64,000 nt of DNA, from the NCBI GenBank assembly GCA_003024785.1, contig PUQB01000865.1, forward strand, positions 19,522 to 83,521. Direction: 5' to 3'. Every line of letters begins with the position of its first letter. Positions within the stretch are counted from its first letter, which is position 1. This stretch comes from Selaginella tamariscina. Its lineage: Eukaryota > Streptophyta > Lycopodiopsida > Selaginellales > Selaginellaceae. The notes below the pieces were generated by a model. It was not told where the DNA came from and ran no database searches. It saw only the letters and a program-made list of their open reading frames with translations. Positions 48,986 to 62,225 of the stretch are shown piece by piece. The translations under genes and the position numbers were made by a program.

Positions 48986-49739
48986 AAGCATTATAAGCCC
49001 TAGTTATGGTAGTGATGGTTGTAGGTCATCATGAGGAAGGACTATATAGGTGGCCATCATAATATTCTATGAAGTAGGTAAATAATGGTGACATGGTTGA
49101 CTGCCAACCATTGGACCATGTGACAAGTGTCGATCAGATTATAAGAAGAGATCAATTCCAACACGAGGGGGGATCGATCCACAAAGGAACATAGGGTTTC
49201 CAATAAGCTCTCCAATAGTAGTAAGCAACATGAGCGCCCATGGTTGCACCTATAGCCAGGGAGTGCCCAATCTTAAAATAAACCAAGGTAGCATAGTTCT
49301 TAACATAGCTAAATAGGCTTTTCCCATTTGTATGGGAGGTGGAAATATTCTTTTTTCCTGAATAGATTCTAGTTCTTCTCCTTCATAATATGTTACAAGG
49401 TGATCATTGGTTGGTTGCTAACCGTGGGAGCCCACAAACAGCCATGGCATTCTATCTGCCATTAGACCCAATGAATCCAATTTGTTTGGTGGACTACATC
49501 AATGAAACTCCCTCCAAGTGCACATCCACCAAGAGGTTGGACCCCTCGGTTTTGGTGGGCGTGGGTGGGGGGGGACCCCACACATCTAGAGGTGGGTGTT
49601 GGTAATAGTGCCCTAGCGACTCCATGTTAGGGAACAAATTGGTTGAGACAACCATTTATGGCGACTTTGCTAGGGATATGGGTCGACCATGTTAGGAAGG
49701 TAATATGTATCACCTTTAAGATAGGTGTAATGAGGACAT

Positions 49740-50340
49740 AGATTTCCCACTAGCTAAAGATCTCTTAGTCAACAAGAGCTCCCACCTACATAAGATCTCC
49801 CACCATCATGGTGACAAAGCAACCTAAGGGGTGTTCTCCTTAGAATCCAGTGGTTAAATAACATAACCTCATTAAGGTTGTACATTCAAGGTTGTCCAAA
49901 TTTAACCTTAAGGAATTTGTTTATCAAAACACTCGTGTCCACCTATGACGCACACTTGTGTCTTCATTAAATACTAGACCTAAGTTTAGGATATGGCCTT
50001 AAGGGTTAATCGTGGTTTAGGGTACCATTTGTCACCCTAAAGGGCTCCCCAATGATAATGATTTCTCAAGGGGTAAGTCACGATGCCTTGGTTCTGTCAC
50101 AAGGGTATGTACAAGGTATGTCTCCTTGATAGGGTTAAAACATGAGCATGTTTTGGTCTTTTGGGTTAAAGTCTACTTAAATTTTCTTATAAGGTTCTAG
50201 GATAGTCAATATAAGGGACTTAAGATATTAAGTATTAAGGCATTAAGTGAGGCTCTTGGGATTATCTTTGAAACATGGCAACATGAGATTATCAAGTGAT
50301 CGTCCAATATTAACATTTTGTGTGAGTAACCTTAAAAATC
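49740..50340 (+). mobile_element. Degraded LTR remnant related to the 56834/62226 LTRs
   Basis: Blocks such as AACACTCGTGTC, GGGTTAATCGTGGTTTAGGG and CTCAAGGGGTAAGTCACGATG match the reverse complement of 57200-57420. Similarity is partial, and the remnant carries many C-to-T-type changes. The surrounding 49000-49740 and 50340-50750 are unassigned, probably further decayed LTR or gag sequence. Confidence 0.6.
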
Positions 50341-50935
50341 TAAGTCAAATATTTAAATAAACATGAGGTTTAGGGTCTTACCCTAATAATTGTTAGAGTT
50401 TTTGTTTGAATAATAGTCCAAAGTGGAGGGTTCATATTAGAGTACCTCCCATGCTCAATAGGACATCATGAGAATCAATTCAGTGACATGACCTAGGGTA
50501 AGGGAGCACATGGCCCGAGAACATGACAACAAATAAGTTTGAGCATCTGATTAACAATATGCAACCATTCGTTATTAACATCTTATATGAGCAATGTTAA
50601 GTTGTTGGATCTTCATATAAATACTTTGATAAAGAAAAGTATAAATTTATAAGAATGAAACAGATTTAAATAATGAAAAAATTAAATATAAAAAATAAAG
50701 AAGATATATATAAAAGACACAAATCCAAATGCTCTAAGCACAATTAGAAATGCCCCTCACTTTCACCAACATGAGAGCTCTAAATATCAAAATGTGTATA
50801 CTATATTAGCCTAAAACCCTAAATTTCATATAAGAAATTTCATATAACTAATGAGATAGTTCTCAAAATCTCATTACACTAGTAATAGTATATGACATCG
50901 TGGCCATGTACTTAAACCTTACCATACACAATAGC

Positions 50936-51903
50936 CTAAAAAGTTAACCATACACAATGCAATGCATAAATAAATAATCTACAAATTACACACGTAAATA
51001 AATATAATTAAATATAATTAAATACAATATACTTTAGCAAACTAGTATAGCGCCCTTAAAGAAAGTCAGCGTATGTATACATATAATTTATGACTTATGT
51101 TCTCACAACATTCAATAATCTGTTGAATTATTTACTATTTGATTTGCTAAGACTTATATATATGAACTTACAAAGCTGTACTAAATTTTCACGAACAATT
51201 TCATGAGCCAATACTAATTTGAAATTAAGAGTTATAATATTAACTTACCAAAACTATAATTAAAATGTAAATTAAAAATAAATAATTCATACTAAAAAGG
51301 TTTTATTTACTTTATAGATAGTGCATAAATTCTGCTTATAAAAGTTAATCTAATATAGCTCCTTAGATTGATGGCGCTAAGCTTGGATAGTCATTTCCAG
51401 AAGCATTTCACATCTGGATTAGTTTAATACATACATACAAACATACATACATACATATATATATATACACAATATAAACTCACACAGCCACACTCCAGTA
51501 CCTGAAATCAGTTTACCCATCCTTACCATTAAATAATTAAATTAATACAATTAAATATATTTAGTATGTACATAAAAACATTAAGTTTTACTTATTTTAA
51601 TATTTAATTAATATTTTACTTAATGAAATCTATTAACATGTGCAATACCAGACGAGTCTATTGGCTTTCTCGTAGTATGGAAATGGTCACTGCACATTGA
51701 ATACTTGAGTTTAAAACTGCACCAAAAGAACAAAATCTTTTTCTTCTTTTAAGTGAACTTGTACTTATATTTTAAACTGTATGTTTTCTTACAAGTAAAA
51801 TGTTTGACACTTTTGCAATAACATAATATTTTATTAAGTTAATTGCGTAAGCTTCCATAAGACTTCGTGTAATAATATTTATAATGCAAATATTTAAATG
51901 TAG

Positions 51904-51950
<47 letters not shown>

Positions 51951-53873
51951 ATATATATATAATATATTTTATACATAGAGTTACAAGATGCATTCCAAAC
52001 TTTTGTTATACAGTTGCAAAATATTGAAATGAGTCCATTGAGTATATTTAACCTTATTAAACCTAGTAAACGCTAAACAAAGTGTTTCAACTTAATAAAC
52101 ACTAAATCTGATAACTGGGTTAAGCTTAAACAACACACTAAATCTTGGTAAACACTAAATCTGATTACACACTCAACTGGGTTAAGCTTAAACATTCATT
52201 AAACCTGGTAACTGATTAAACCTGATAACACATTACAGGGTGTGTGTGTGTGAGAGAGAGAGCTTACATAAACTCGTGTCTGATACACACACACTACTAT
52301 ATAATCCACTATAATAAAGACACAAGCAATGCGAAATATCTTCTGTATTTACAGATGAAACCAATATACGCACGCACACACACACACATACATATATAAT
52401 ACAAAATCATAGGAAAAACATAATAAAGAATATCTTATATATTATTGAAAATATTATTAAAAGTCTTAATTATCGAACATGAATAACGGATATATTGTAT
52501 ATATATTATAAGGTATATGACATCTATGTATAATAAGGATAATATATATTTGGATATAAGCCTCTTAGATCTATAGATATTATATCACGTTATATAGCAA
52601 CAACCAATTAGATTCACTACATACATCTTTTATATTTATATTTATATAAATAAAATCTATTGTTATATATTAAACAACATATGTATATGGTAAGTATATA
52701 AAACATATAATGCTATGTGCGAACATTCAACACTCTTTTACCTTTGTTTGAATTTATTGTTTGAAACTTATATATATTATCCCTAGAGATTTTCTAACTT
52801 TCCGAAATGACACAATTTAACCCTTAAATTTCATGGGTATAAATTATAGATATGTTTAAAAAAGGGTTAACATCATATGAGTTTCATTTAATTATATTCT
52901 GAACTCATTTATATAATTAATATTAAACAAAGGTATACCATTCGTGTGGCATTAGCCACATTTTCAAGCATAGTATAGTTTGTTGATTGTTTATATATAT
53001 AACTTCATTATAGAATGAACTTAGATATGAAAAAGGTTAAAAAGTTTATCAATTTCAATTAATCATTAAGAAAAATTAAATTTATACTTTTGAAATTTAT
53101 CATATTTGCATATACACCGTTATATTTTCATCTTAAAAGTTTTAAATTTACATATATACCTTTCAAAAACTTTAATCACAAACATATATGTCCCAATTAG
53201 ATTTTCGATCGTAATGCGCTTATCACATGCCCTAACACCTAAATCATTAACCAGTGCACTTTATAAAATAATAAAAAAGAATTTAGGATTAGACAAATCA
53301 TTAACCAAGTGTAAATGCATTAGAATTGGAATTCTATGATAGTGCACTTTATAAAATAGAATAATAAAGAAGGTGTATGTGTGAGACTAATATGCTAAAG
53401 ACCGAGAGTGTGTTGTTCCTTAGGTTGTATTGTTAAAACATGTTCTTTTGTGCTGCCCAAACTTCCAACGTGTGGTCGCGAAAGTTTTGATTTGGTGCCA
53501 TTTTAAATTTAATATCTCATTGTATTAATAAATCTATATTAATACATACATAATTATTTAGTTTATAAACTTTAAATTCAAGTATAGCTCAGTTATTCTA
53601 TCGTAATATAGCAAATCAAAGTACCTTTTTCTACTCTTCCAGACTCCGCATCAAACATGTGTCTGAAACAGTAAACAAGTTAGACAGATATACATAGCTA
53701 CATATCATATATTGTTACATACAGTTAAGACAATAGCTATATTATTATAACATCATAACCATATATTCTAAGTACATACTACCGACCTGTATTTGTGCAA
53801 ACATCCATATACAACAACAGCTACATAACACACAATAACATCCATGCATTGTAATTTTATGTATAATTATGTA
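50936..53873. other. AT-rich spacer with microsatellites
   Basis: Holds a long (CA)n run (51906-51948), short CA and GA runs near 52240 and 52375, and a group of near repeats around AAACACTAAATCTGATAAC and GGGTTAAGCTTAAAC (52050-52230). AGTGCACTTTATAAAAT is also duplicated at 53253 and 53341. No gene is evident. Confidence 0.6.
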
Positions 53874-55970
53874 TTACTCGTCCATGGCATTAGAATCTTT
53901 CACATCGATGACCACATCGTATTCCTGGTCACACCCAAGATACGCATTACACACCACGTAAGGTTTATACTCTTTCCTCCCGGCTTCTGAATTTCCAGCT
54001 TACACTTCGCCTGACGCTGAATTGTGATCCTCTTGATTGCCATCAATGAGTTCGTTGAAGTGTCACCGATGAGCACTTACCATCCCTCCTCCCCTTGTCG
54101 TTGGAAACCTACACCAATAATAAACCCATATAAAACCCTAAACACTATTTAGCGATACCTAATATATACGTATTAATCTACAATGTATACCTCGGTGCAT
54201 GAACAGGTCCGACTTCTTCATCCTCTCCAAGTTCTCTCTCTAGCATCACCTGGATTGTGACTGTCTCTCCCACTGTGGCCTCATTCGCATCGACCACCCG
54301 TAATCGTAAATGTATGCCTGTCTGCGTGTCTGTTACTATACAGTTAGTTAGCTTATTTCGTGCGTAATGTCGATATTTGGGAAAGGGTTGCAGACGCTAG
54401 CAATTTCCATGAGCTGTGAGTCGTTCATCTGCAAGAGCTCTCTCCTGTCCGAATCCTCCATTGCCATCAGTTCCTATATAGTGTCTATGCGCATCTGTTC
54501 GCAAGCTCCCTATACATATACAAGTTAGCCTACAAAGTGTACTAAACGTCTACACACACACACACACACAATGCAACCTATATATTCACATAATTACCTT
54601 GTGAAATGAGGAAGTTGGAGGAGAGAAGAGTCTCTCTCCCACTGCCCCTGAGACACCATTTGACATATATCCATGGTCAATAGTGCAGGATTCAACCACG
54701 AGTTTGATGCAATAACATCCACCGTTGCCTGAACAAGCGCGTATTGTAACGTTATATTTATAATGCATTATAACTATGAAAGCTTATAGAATTAAGCTTA
54801 TATGCAGTATGCATATCATAATACGGTTGGTATAATACATATCATGTAGTAATAAACAAATAAACTACCTGCCTGAAGGAGTTTAATAGACTTAACAAGG
54901 ACTTCACGTTGGTCTTGTGCTAGATTTCCAGAATAAACTACCTGCCTGAAGGAGTTTAATAGACTTAACAAGGACTTCACGTTGGTCTTGTGCTAGATTT
55001 CCAGAAAGGTGGTGCCTGGAGAAATGGGCTTGCAAAAGTGCATTGGCCTTGAGGTGAGGATCCGAGAACTTTGGCCTCTCCACCGAGGACCTCTGATGGT
55101 TCACCAGCTTACGTACCATCTACACATTTTAGATATAAGTATGTGTAATATATATGTTTGTGTATATATACCGTACCTCTTCCGCCAGGCCGAATGGGAA
55201 GATCTGCATATTCGGTAGCCGTTGACAATATCTCCAGCAGACCTTTCAGCTTCGTCTTCGCCGTGAGAGAGTTGCTAAACAGCTCAATTGTCGTATTAAG
55301 TATACTTCTACAATACTTAAGTACATATTTTCACATATACTAGTAATATGAAGCAATCAAGCCAAGGTTGAGTGCAGAGACATCCGTAACCTCCTAATCG
55401 AAATGCATTTGCTGGCCTCAAGGTCAGAAAGTGTAGATTCAACAAGATCCAATAGATGATCGGAAAGGTGGTTGTGGCTAGTCTTGTAATAGTTCGGATT
55501 CTGTGTCAACCTGCATGCATATAGCAAAACAAGATTTAATATACATACATACATATATATCATGTGAAGGAAGTATACACACAAATAGAACCACATACCT
55601 TCTGTACCAGAGAGTCCAGGTGAGATAATCTACATCATCCTGTTTGTTTTCGATAGTCGTTGTCACAACCTCCGCATTGATGTGGTCGTGTAAGAAATGA
55701 TCCAAATGACTCTCCACGGGCAGCGGCTACCCAAAAACCACAATTAATATTGTATGTGTGTATGGAATATTTGAACCACTGATATGAATGCGTCTGTGTG
55801 TGATGTGTACTAATTGAACTACTCACCTCGTTAAGGAACTTCATGTAATACTGCTTGCGGGGAGTGTGATTGAATATAATACACTTCCCAGAGGTATCAA
55901 CGAGAGGCCTGCACGCACGTCCAATCATCTGGAGAAGGTCTGCAATGGGATAATCCGTGTGCCCATTCCT
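53874..55970 (-). pseudogene. BRR2 (U5 snRNP helicase) 3' part, truncated
   Basis: Minus-strand exons encode the end of the second helicase cassette of BRR2, the Ski2-like U4/U6-unwinding helicase of the spliceosome. They read DYPIADLLQMIGRACRP (motif VI; usual GRAGRP), [109 protein letters not shown] and finally YVVCNAYLGCDQEYDVVIDVK, stop at 53874-53876. That is the Sec63-like region and C-terminal Ig-like domain. Everything upstream of motif VI is missing: beyond 55970 unrelated repeat-type sequence begins. The last exon needs a frame change and contains a stop where Trp is expected. A 73-bp tandem duplication spans an exon end. It is a truncated pseudogene. Confidence 0.8.
54859..55004. 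repeat. 73-bp perfect tandem duplication across a BRR2 exon-intron boundary
   Basis: Two copies with a 73-base offset (54859-54931 and 54932-55004). Each contains the exon end (KSIKLLQA on the minus strand) and the following GT donor, so two identical donor sites lie 73 bases apart. Confidence 0.9.
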
Positions 55971-56833
55971 CTAAATAGAATCATTAAGTATCCTAGTTGG
56001 GCAAGTGCGGTGGTTAAGTACTCCTTCCAAATTGCGGTCTCTCCTCATTGTACGTCCTTGCTCTTTGGTTCCCAAGCGTTGTTCCCTTCTCCTGGGTCTT
56101 GCGGCCGTACGGTAGTGTCGTTCACCCATTCGACATCAGATTTATTTGTCTTTATGTTAGGATCGTAGTTAATCATGTAGGTGATTTCTAATCATGTTTT
56201 TTTTTTTTTTGGTATATAATAGTGTAAGGTTCCATGGTATATACTACGTATATACGCCATGTATACTCTGCCATGGAGGTGCCAATTGGCATTAGGATTC
56301 ATACACACTAATATGGGCATTGGCTAATCTGGGGGCTGGCTAATCTGGGCACCATGATTTACTTGGTACCAAGAGTGCTAATCCTAGCACAGACACTTAG
56401 TATAAATACCCTGTATCAGCCAGACCTAATTGAATCGTATTTAGTATTCACACCTCTCTCATTGGTGGAGATGCCGGGTAGTCAACAGGGATTTACATCT
56501 CCTACAATGGGTTTGAATAGGCTCGGATACCTCGCCAACAGCTCCTTGATGTCCTTAGCTCGTTGCTCTGGAGAAGGCTCTGCCTTAGGCGCCATCATGC
56601 CCTGCAATGTTGCTGCCATGCCATTTGGTGCATGTTCTGTAGCCTGCAATGGGGGCATCCTGGGATAGACAACGTGCACATTTCAAAATCACATCTTGCC
56701 TTGACCGCACGAAGCCAATTGACACGAGGATGATGTCAATGGACTTGGCTTGGCATCACCCGCAACGGAAGTAGATGATGGTATCCTCCTAACACCACAG
56801 GCACATGTGCAATTCGATGTGATCTAGCAAAAG
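55971..56833. other. Repeat-derived spacer left of the large LTR element
   Basis: Contains a T12 run (about 56199) and, at 56340-56480, a plus-strand stretch that looks like an LTR 3' end and leader (a TATAAATA box, then CACCTCTCTCATTGGTGGAGATG), comparable to the gypsy LTR/leader junction. Downstream to 56670 a minus-strand frame (MHVVYPRMPPLQATEHAPNG...) may be retroelement-derived. No host gene is recognised. Confidence 0.45.
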
Positions 56834-58593
56834 TGTCAGAGTTTTAACCCAAAGGGCCAACACGTGGCAACACGTGGCCCAGGTGGCCATTTGGCGTCAT
56901 CACCCTGTGTGAGCAACGCTAAGTTCCCAGAACAACCCCAACGACCCCTAGGGTTAGACTCTAATGCCCAAGTGGACAGGAGACTTAGGGTTTAGCCTAA
57001 GTCTCCCTAGAATGTCTGCCCCCAGAACCCTTGAGGGATAACCCTAGTTGACTTAGGGTTTAGCCTAAGTCTCCCTAGAGTGTCTACCCCAAAACCCTTG
57101 AGGGATAACCCTAGTTGACTTAGGGTCTTGCCCTAGAAGACCTAGACAGGCTCATGCCCTAACCCCCATCAAGGAGACGTGTGTTCCACACATACCCCTG
57201 ACAGAGCTAAGGCATCACTTACCCCTTGAGGAATCACCCTCATCCGGGAGTACAACCCCTTTAGGGCGACAAGGGGTACCCTGAACCACGACTAACCCCT
57301 AAGGGTTTGAGTGGCCAAGTTACCCTAGACCTAGGGCTAGTACTTAGTGAGGACACGAGTGTGCGCCGTAGGCGACACGAGTGTTCTGCTAAGCAAACTC
57401 CCTAAGGCTAGGTTTGGGATAACCCTAAGCACATGACCTTGCGAGTGCCTCACGAAAGGGCTTCTGCTAAGCTTAGGTTGTTCAACCCTGAATTCCAAGG
57501 AGAACACTCCCCTAGCCAAGTGTGCCAAAGCACACCTAGTTACGAGACCTAACCTCCCTTGAGCGGATGCCCAAGGCTTAGCACCCTAGTGCAAGCACAA
57601 GCATGTTTTTGCTAAGTATCCAACCCCTTGCGACAAGCCCATGACATAACCCCAAAGGGCGTGCCTCGGTTGTACCATGTGACGTTTAGCCCAGTGTCAC
57701 ATCTCCATGTGACACTGCCTTCCAAGATGTGGGCTATCATGCCATAGCCCTTAGATTCAAGAGTTGCACCAAGTACCACAAACGTGGTTCCTAAATGCCA
57801 ACTCTAGAACCCCTCAATGAACCCTCAGGAACCAGGTAACGTGAACCTGTCAAACAAGATCCCACCCACAGTTGGACAAGGACACGGATGTGCCTTGCTT
57901 GGTGAGTGCTACACCTAGCTTGACGTGGAGGAGGAGGCTGGAGACAAGCCTCAACCTCTGCCTCTTGGAACGTGCATCCCGACAAGACCTCCCAGGCATG
58001 GATTCGCCAACGTTAAGGGTAAGCTACCCCGAAGGTGGGACGTACCCCTGGCATCTGGAAGTTAGGGCGGCACAACAGAGGGTTGTACCTTAACGACACA
58101 AGCTGAAGCTTGCACCGGCAGAAGAGCAACGAACTCATTCATGAACCCAGGAGCTCTCCTACGTATACTCTACCTTATTTATGTGACGGAGCCCCCCCCC
58201 CCCTGTTTTCCTATTGAGTAAGTGGGCTGGCACTGAATTCTAGCCCTTAGAGAAAATGAGTATCCAATCCTAATCCTAAACCTAACCCAGGGGGGGGGTT
58301 TAGGGTGGGTTAGGGCAACCCTAGGGTTAGGTCAACCCTAGGGGTGTCCTAACCCTACTTTTGACAAGCTATACTTTGCAAAACCAACCTGGACGTCAAA
58401 AGGGGGGGTTTTCTAGAAGGAAGTGCTAGCTTCGCTAGAGTTTCTCAAATACCTAACGACACCCGGCCGGACCATCACTAGATACCCAAGTGCACTAAGC
58501 GGGCCTGTTTCTCTACATCTAGGGTTCACATAATCAGTAGGTAACAACAGTCAACGTCCAAAGTAAAAGGGAGTCATAGTAAAAACTATGACA
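56834..58593 (-). repeat. 3' LTR (in element orientation) of the LARD-like element
   Basis: Plus-strand reading starts TGTCAGAG and ends CTATGACA. It contains an internal direct repeat of about 75 bases (AGGGATAACCCTAGTTGACT units, about 57030-57130) and many TTAGGG/CCCTAA-type motifs, plus poly-C and poly-G runs at 58189-58203 and 58290. Confidence 0.88.
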
Positions 58594-61500
58594 CACTCCC
58601 CGCCTTTGAAAATGTCAACGTCCTCGTTGACGTCCAACTCCAAGACTAGATAATGTTAGAAAAAACTAACCAAAACTAACATATCACTCTATGCGGAGTC
58701 AGCCAAAAGTTCACATAATTTTATTACCCCCTTGCATTACGCGAAACCAAGTACTTCAGAACCGTCGTTCACTGAGTCGTAAACCCAGCTGCCGGAGGCA
58801 CCACCTGCGACATGAAGTCACCTGGAGACCTTTTGCACGTCTGCAAAGTCTGTCACCCGACGCACACAACACTGGTTAATTTCTTTACTTAACTAGAATT
58901 TATATTGGAGGCCTCTAGTTAGTGTTGTTGCCGGCCCCTTGGTTAACAAGAAATAAAGACTTGCTTTATTCCTTAATATTAAATGCTGTTGACGACCTCT
59001 GTCGTATACACAACAAGCACTTCTCAAATGCTTGACCAAACACCTTCGCATTTCTTTGATTTTCCAATGGTCCCACATGTTACGATATTATAGCTTATCT
59101 CTGCATCCCTCGGTGCTTCTCATTACCCCTTTTCATAAGGGTCTGCTACTATACCTATCTCTCATTAGTATATAGTTACGCAGACTAAGTATGAGACTTT
59201 TATCGGAATCAAGCTCTTTTCCGATAAGAGTACAATTCGTAAAACCCTGTTCTTTGTAAACATGTCAATCTGGCCAGAGGCGATCACAGAGGCGCATGGC
59301 TGTACACATGTATACAACAAGGTCTTGCCAACTGCCATTCATCTTTCACAACCAACTTTGTACTCTTTCATAACACCGACCAGTTCAGGGACCAGATAAG
59401 CTAACATACCTTTCTTATAAACCATGTGGAAACCAGGAAATTCAACCCATCTCTAATGCCTTAATCAACAATCTTTGTCTTAATTAGTACCCATTGTACT
59501 CATTCTCCAAAGAGCACAACATACTAGGTGCCATTCAATAATTCCTAACTCCTTATCGTACTAAGTTCAAAATACGGAATTTTAAAACTTAGTTTTCACG
59601 ATAAGAGTCTCCCTGAACTCGTAATACTGTACGCCTCCGTAACATTATATTTATTTCCAACTCTTAAACTTATTTCGTAAATGTTTTCAACACTATACCG
59701 AAGTATAGCATTTCACTAATTGAATAGTGTTTTTGATAAACATCTTTTAAAACTAATCCTTATTCTATAAATAGTCACAATTTCGATATTGATACTCTCG
59801 AATGGATAATGATCGTTTTAACGTTCAAATCCTAAGCTTATCAACTAGTTGTTATACTAGTGGATATAAACTTACAATCATATCAATTTATCGAAATGCT
59901 ACAACTACATTATAGATATGGTCTTAGTTTACATGAACCGAACTTCAATTTTGAGACGGAAATATAATGTTATGACAGTATTTCGAGGAACTTTGTTCAG
60001 AGACTAAGAGGAATCATGAACTAGTGTCTGGTTCATCTAATTGATTTAGTAAGATATAAACCTCCACATAAATGCTATCATAACACTGAAGTGTTAGATC
60101 AACTTCATGTTTTAGTCATACCTTATATTTCAATAGATCTCCCCAAACATGAATAAAATATCTAGTTCAGTACATTGAACTAAGATACATTATTCACTCT
60201 AGACACCTAGCAATCCAGAAAGTACACATTGCCCCTCAAGCAATGTATTGAGAAATGTCTCATTTCTCAACTAACTTGAAAACACGTTTCAAGTTATAAC
60301 ACTAAGGTAGTGCCTTACCAAAGTGTCAGACTCAAATCCACTTGAGTCTTTATATTATATGATTACGGCCACCTCATGTGATCATAACCAAGTTTGATAT
60401 TGAGCGCTCCAAACTCAATATTGAAGAGATATCATACTATACTTTGACAAGTCATTTATAACCAATCTTGAAAAGATTGTCACAAATTCTATCAAAGTTT
60501 AAAATATAAATATCTCCACAGATGAGGTGATAGGAAACCTCAATTCTCGAACCGGATATTGGACGAACCTTGAACTACAATCATCAAGAAGGGACACCAT
60601 CTTCTTGTGCTAATCTCGCTACACAATATCATATTATTGAACCAACTCAAGGAACACCATCAAACCTTGAGATAGAACTAACAACTAACCTAAGGAATAC
60701 TATCAAACCTTGAGTCAAGAATAGTTCTATTTTTCAATATTCCAAAGATGAAGATACCTACTTTATAAGCTTTGAGTGCCCGCATTTGCGACCATGATGC
60801 AAAGTCAAGAAACCATCTATTAAATAATTGTATTCGACTCTAAAATGAAATTGATATTGAAAACCAATACCAACTTCTAATTCCACGAATACACTATCTT
60901 AGGAGGTACATGCACTTAAACCTCCCAAAATGTATACCGACTTGTTATTGACTCATTGATAGTTCTCAACATAAGTTATCAAACTAAGCAAGTTTCCTTA
61001 CTTAGTTAATAAGCAAACTGGAGAACCCAAATCATGCTCTTCTTAACAAGGAATCACCCTTGTTCAAGAGCTTATCCCACATTGTAAACAACGTTACAAA
61101 TTTCAATATTAAAGAGTTAATAATGAAAATGTGCAAGTGTGCGCCGAACGCCTTCACTATAAGTCCTTCATTACTCAGTAAACTGAAAATGTAAACGTAT
61201 GTTTCCAACATTTCTCTTTCTGATAGATCATGCCATCTATCCCAAAACCGATATTGGTAAGATAACGAAATTCTCTAGCTATTATCCGAAGTTTCTCTCA
61301 TGATCTCTTATGAGACAACTTCATAATCAAGTTAGTCGAGCTAGCTAACTTGAATACAGAGTGCGCGCTTACAACTAACTAAGGTTTCAAGTTGTACTAA
61401 GGTTCAAATTAGGTGACTTGAACTTAGTAAACTATTCCACCTAATGTTACTTGCAGCTAGCGTCATCAAAATATTGCGAACATCAGACAATACTTTGACT

Positions 61501-62225
61501 ACATTGGATCTTCAAACCCATTGCTTAACATATTTATCATATGTCAATATTTGACATTCCATTGTATTATAAGTTCATCACTATAGTCTGCTTCTAGAGT
61601 TACACTCTCGGAACCATGCACTATAATAAGAGCTTATTTTACACTTTATGTCAAAATGTAGTGTTCATTCTTATGTTTGATATGCCCCTTCTCCCGAAGT
61701 CAAAGATGCACTTCTGAACATAAGTCTTTCCCCGTTTGAACACTACAGTTGGATCCGATATTGAATCTTGACATAAGCCAAAACTCAAAGGACATTCTGT
61801 TTCCAAATCATGTGTTATCCCAAATTCAAACACCTTAAAGAAAAAGAAAAATTTTCAATAATGGGTAAGCTTAGCATATCACATGATCCACTTCACAAGA
61901 CTTAGTTTGTAAGCCAGAACAAACTAACACACCATGTCTTGTGGAAACATATGGTAAAGTAACCTGGACAACCTTAAGTATAAAAATAACCTGGCATACA
62001 ACTTGGAAGTTGCTTCCAAGTGCTACCTTCGACATTGAGTCCATAACCCACACCCACTTATGAAGTAGTGTTTGAAGAGTTATAGATCTCAGGACCAACT
62101 CTCCGCAGAATTCAGATTAGCCGAAAGTGATAGAGTACTTCAAAAATTTAGAACTAACTAAACCCTAAAATACACTACACTTTAGGTAGTCCTACTGACC
62201 GCAGAGAATAGGCTCCGATACCAAT
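58594..62225. other. Internal region of the LARD-like element, non-coding
   Basis: 3.6 kb of moderately AT-rich sequence without a frame above about 75 codons and without recognisable protein motifs. It contains the primer-binding site at 62211-62223 and the polypurine tract next to 58594. Confidence 0.75.

Larger units (their letters stand above)
46370..50935 (-). mobile_element. Old, degraded copy of the gypsy family, minus orientation, rearranged
   Basis: The reverse complement of 46400-46740 matches the gypsy pol C-terminal DNA (42230-42480). About 46930-47560 matches integrase, and 47560-48370 matches RT/RNase H. At 50750-50930 the reverse complement matches the LTR plus the following leader (GAGCTCTCATGTTGGTG; GAGGGGCATTTCTAATTG). 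So a whole copy lay here with its 5' LTR at the high-coordinate end. Divergence is mostly G/C to A/T, as expected for long-methylated repeats. Frames are destroyed. A foreign LTR remnant and an inverted segment interrupt it. Confidence 0.8.

Noticed and set aside
57872..58093. 73-74 codon plus-strand frame present in both large LTRs (also 63273-63497)
   Set aside because: It is duplicated only because LTRs are duplicated, differs by indels between them and has no recognisable motif.
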